Positions 3,889 through 5,272 of a DNA stretch of 5,272 bases are shown here, one piece after another. Positions within the stretch are counted from its first letter, which is position 1. Every line of letters starts with the position of its first letter. Both the position numbers and the translations under genes were made by a program. The DNA lies in contig CAUBQN010000105.1 in NCBI GenBank assembly GCA_958438125.1, positions 1-5,272 on the forward strand. The letters are read 5' to 3'. The stretch is from an uncultured Collinsella sp. Lineage in GTDB: Bacteria; Actinomycetota; Coriobacteriia; Coriobacteriales; Coriobacteriaceae. Under the pieces are notes generated by a model. It did not search any database. It saw only the letters and a list, made by a program, of their open reading frames with translations, and had not been told where the DNA came from.

Positions 3889-5272
3889 ATGGAACAGAAG
3901 GCCAAGGAGGCAGCCTCGCACGCTGCGATTCCTGTGAGCATCTCGGCGATGCTCGTCACGCTGGGCGTGGTGTACGGCGATATCGGCACCAGCCCTATGT
4001 ATGTAACCAAGGCGCTCGTTGCCGGCAACGGCGGCATCGGAAGCGTGACGGAGGAGTTCGTGCTCGGCGCGCTCTCCCTTGTCGTGTGGACGGTCACGCT
4101 GCTGACCACCATCAAGTACGTGCTCATCTCGCTGCGCGCCGATAACCATGGTGAGGGCGGCATCTTTGCCCTGTACAGCCTGGTCAAGCGCTGCGGCAAG
4201 TGGCTTATCATCCCCGCCATGCTGGGTGGCGCCGCGCTGCTCGCCGACGGCATCCTGACGCCGGCCGTTACCGTTACCACGGCCATCGAGGGCCTGCGCA
4301 CCATCCCGGCGGTCCATGCCGTGCTGGGCGATGACCAGGGCCGCGTCGTCGCCATTACGCTCGCCATCATCATCGCGCTCTTTTTGGTGCAACGCATCGG
4401 TACGGCCAAGATCGGTCACGCCTTTGGCCCCATCATGACGCTGTGGTTCCTGTTCCTGGGCGGCACGGGTCTGTTTTTTGTCTTCCAGCACCCCGCCGTG
4501 CTGCTGTGCCTCAACCCGGTGCGCGGCATCGCCTTTTTGCTGAGCCCCAACAACCACGCGGGTATCATGATTCTGGGCAGCTGCTTCCTCGCCACCACCG
4601 GTGCCGAGGCGCTCTACTCCGACATGGGCCACGTCGGCCGCGGCAACATCTACGCCACCTGGCCGTTCGTTAAGTGCTGCCTGCTGCTTTCCTATATGGG
4701 CCAGGGCGCTTGGCTTATGAACAACGCTGCCAACCCCGAGCTCATGGGCATTGCCGACCTCAACCCGTTCTACCAGATGCTCGCCCCGGGCCTGCGCCCG
4801 TTTGCCGTAGGCCTTTCCACCGTTGCGGCCATCATCGCCTCGCAGGCGCTCATCACCGGCGCATTCTCGCTGGTGTCCGAGGCCAGCCGTCTGGACCTTA
4901 TGCCGCACATGCAGGTCTTCTACCCTGCCGAGACCAAGGGCCAGCTCTACATCCCCATGGTCAACAACGTCATGCTCGTGGGCTGCGTCATTGTGGTGCT
5001 GCTGTTCCAGAACTCGGCGCATATGGAAGCCGCCTACGGCCTTGCCATTACGCTGACTATGATGTGCACCACGCTGCTGCTCTTCTTCTACCTGCACGAG
5101 GAGCGCAAGCTCAAGGTTGCTCCGTGGATCTTCGCGGCCTTCTTCCTTTTGCTCGAAGGCTTCTTCTTCGTGAGCTCGCTCACCAAGTTCTTCCACGGCG
5201 GCTACTTCACCATCCTTATGGCTGCACTCATCATGGGCATTATGGTGTGCTGGTACAACGGCACGGCGGTCG
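3889..5272 (+). CDS. kup: Kup-family potassium transporter, N-terminal 461 residues (3' end outside window)
   Basis: Kup (Trk-D/HAK/KUP family) is a plasma-membrane K+ uptake protein, thought to be a K+/H+ symporter. The frame is open from ATG 3889 to the edge, so the gene is cut at residue 461; E. coli Kup has 622 residues, so the last membrane part and cytoplasmic C-terminal domain are missing. Family motifs appear in order: LGVVYGDIGTSPMY (25-38), RADNHGEGGIFALYSL (83-98), LADGILTPAVTV (118-129), TTGAEALYSDMGHVG (236-250), LNPFYQMLAPG (291-301), IASQALITGAFSL (316-328), KGQLYIPMVNN (350-360), AAYGLAITLTMMCTTLLL (381-398) and FFHGGYF (434-440). The three acidic residues reported as important in E. 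coli Kup (D23, E116, E229) correspond by my alignment to D31, D120 and E240; Asp for Glu at the second is common in the family. Strongly hydrophobic helices fill the rest. It has its own candidate promoter and ribosome binding site, 159 bp after the nitroreductase, so is probably transcribed separately. Confidence 0.95.
   Translation, partial: MEQKAKEAASHAAIPVSISAMLVTLGVVYGDIGTSPMYVTKALVAGNGGIGSVTEEFVLGALSLVVWTVTLLTTIKYVLISLRADNHGEGGIFALYSLVKRCGKWLIIPAMLGGAALLADGILTPAVTVTTAIEGLRTIPAVHAVLGDDQGRVVAITLAIIIALFLVQRIGTAKIGHAFGPIMTLWFLFLGGTGLFFVFQHPAVLLCLNPVRGIAFLLSPNNHAGIMILGSCFLATTGAEALYSDMGHVGRGNIYATWPFVKCCLLLSYMGQGAWLMNNAANPELMGIADLNPFYQMLAPGLRPFAVGLSTVAAIIASQALITGAFSLVSEASRLDLMPHMQVFYPAETKGQLYIPMVNNVMLVGCVIVVLLFQNSAHMEAAYGLAITLTMMCTTLLLFFYLHEERKLKVAPWIFAAFFLLLEGFFFVSSLTKFFHGGYFTILMAALIMGIMVCWYNGTAV

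Noticed and set aside
3865..5196. A 443-codon open frame on the minus strand opposite kup
   Set aside because: Kup motifs on the plus strand are unambiguous. The antisense product is a low-complexity mix of Glu, His, Gln, Arg and Asp, as expected for the complement of a membrane-protein gene.
1..5272. CRISPR arrays, insertion sequences, toxin-antitoxin or defence genes
   Set aside because: There are no regularly spaced direct repeats, no transposase or nuclease motifs, and no small paired genes. The three genes are ordinary metabolic and envelope functions.

Overview
The window reads as ordinary chromosome from a high-GC Gram-positive bacterium. I infer a member of the Coriobacteriia, most likely Collinsella or a close relative. 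This rests on strongly GC-biased third codon positions, good AGGAG-type ribosome binding sites, a Firmicute-like gene set (LTA-synthase-type enzyme, NfsA/Frp-like nitroreductase, Kup transporter), and a GTGACAAGGGGAC-type palindrome that I recall from Coriobacteriia intergenic regions. The assignment comes from memory and was not tested by a search.

Layout. Positions 1-338 hold no confident gene but are unusually rich in inverted repeats: a possible terminator at the left edge, a hairpin followed by a short T-rich tract (a plausible minus-strand terminator), and a roughly 165-nt imperfect hairpin (171-335) that ends beside the stop codon of the next gene. Positions 339-2639 (minus) encode a 766-residue membrane-anchored LTA-synthase/phosphoglycerol-transferase-type enzyme with intact catalytic residues. 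Positions 2640-2853 are a divergent intergenic region. Positions 2854-3729 (plus) encode a 291-residue FMN nitroreductase. A near-perfect 35-bp palindrome begins one base after its stop codon. After a further gap with a consensus TATAAT box inside an inverted repeat, positions 3889-5272 (plus) encode the first 461 residues of a Kup potassium transporter that runs off the right edge.

The three genes do not form an obvious pathway. The LTA-synthase-like gene is divergent from the other two. The nitroreductase and kup are co-directional but separated by 159 bp containing a palindrome and a candidate promoter, so they are probably separate transcription units. The enzyme and the transporter are both envelope proteins; the nitroreductase is cytosolic.

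I found no convincing undescribed multi-gene system. The best leads are non-coding: the long hairpin after the LTA-synthase-like gene, the loop sequence it shares with the nearby terminator hairpin, the 35-bp palindrome, and the symmetric kup promoter region.
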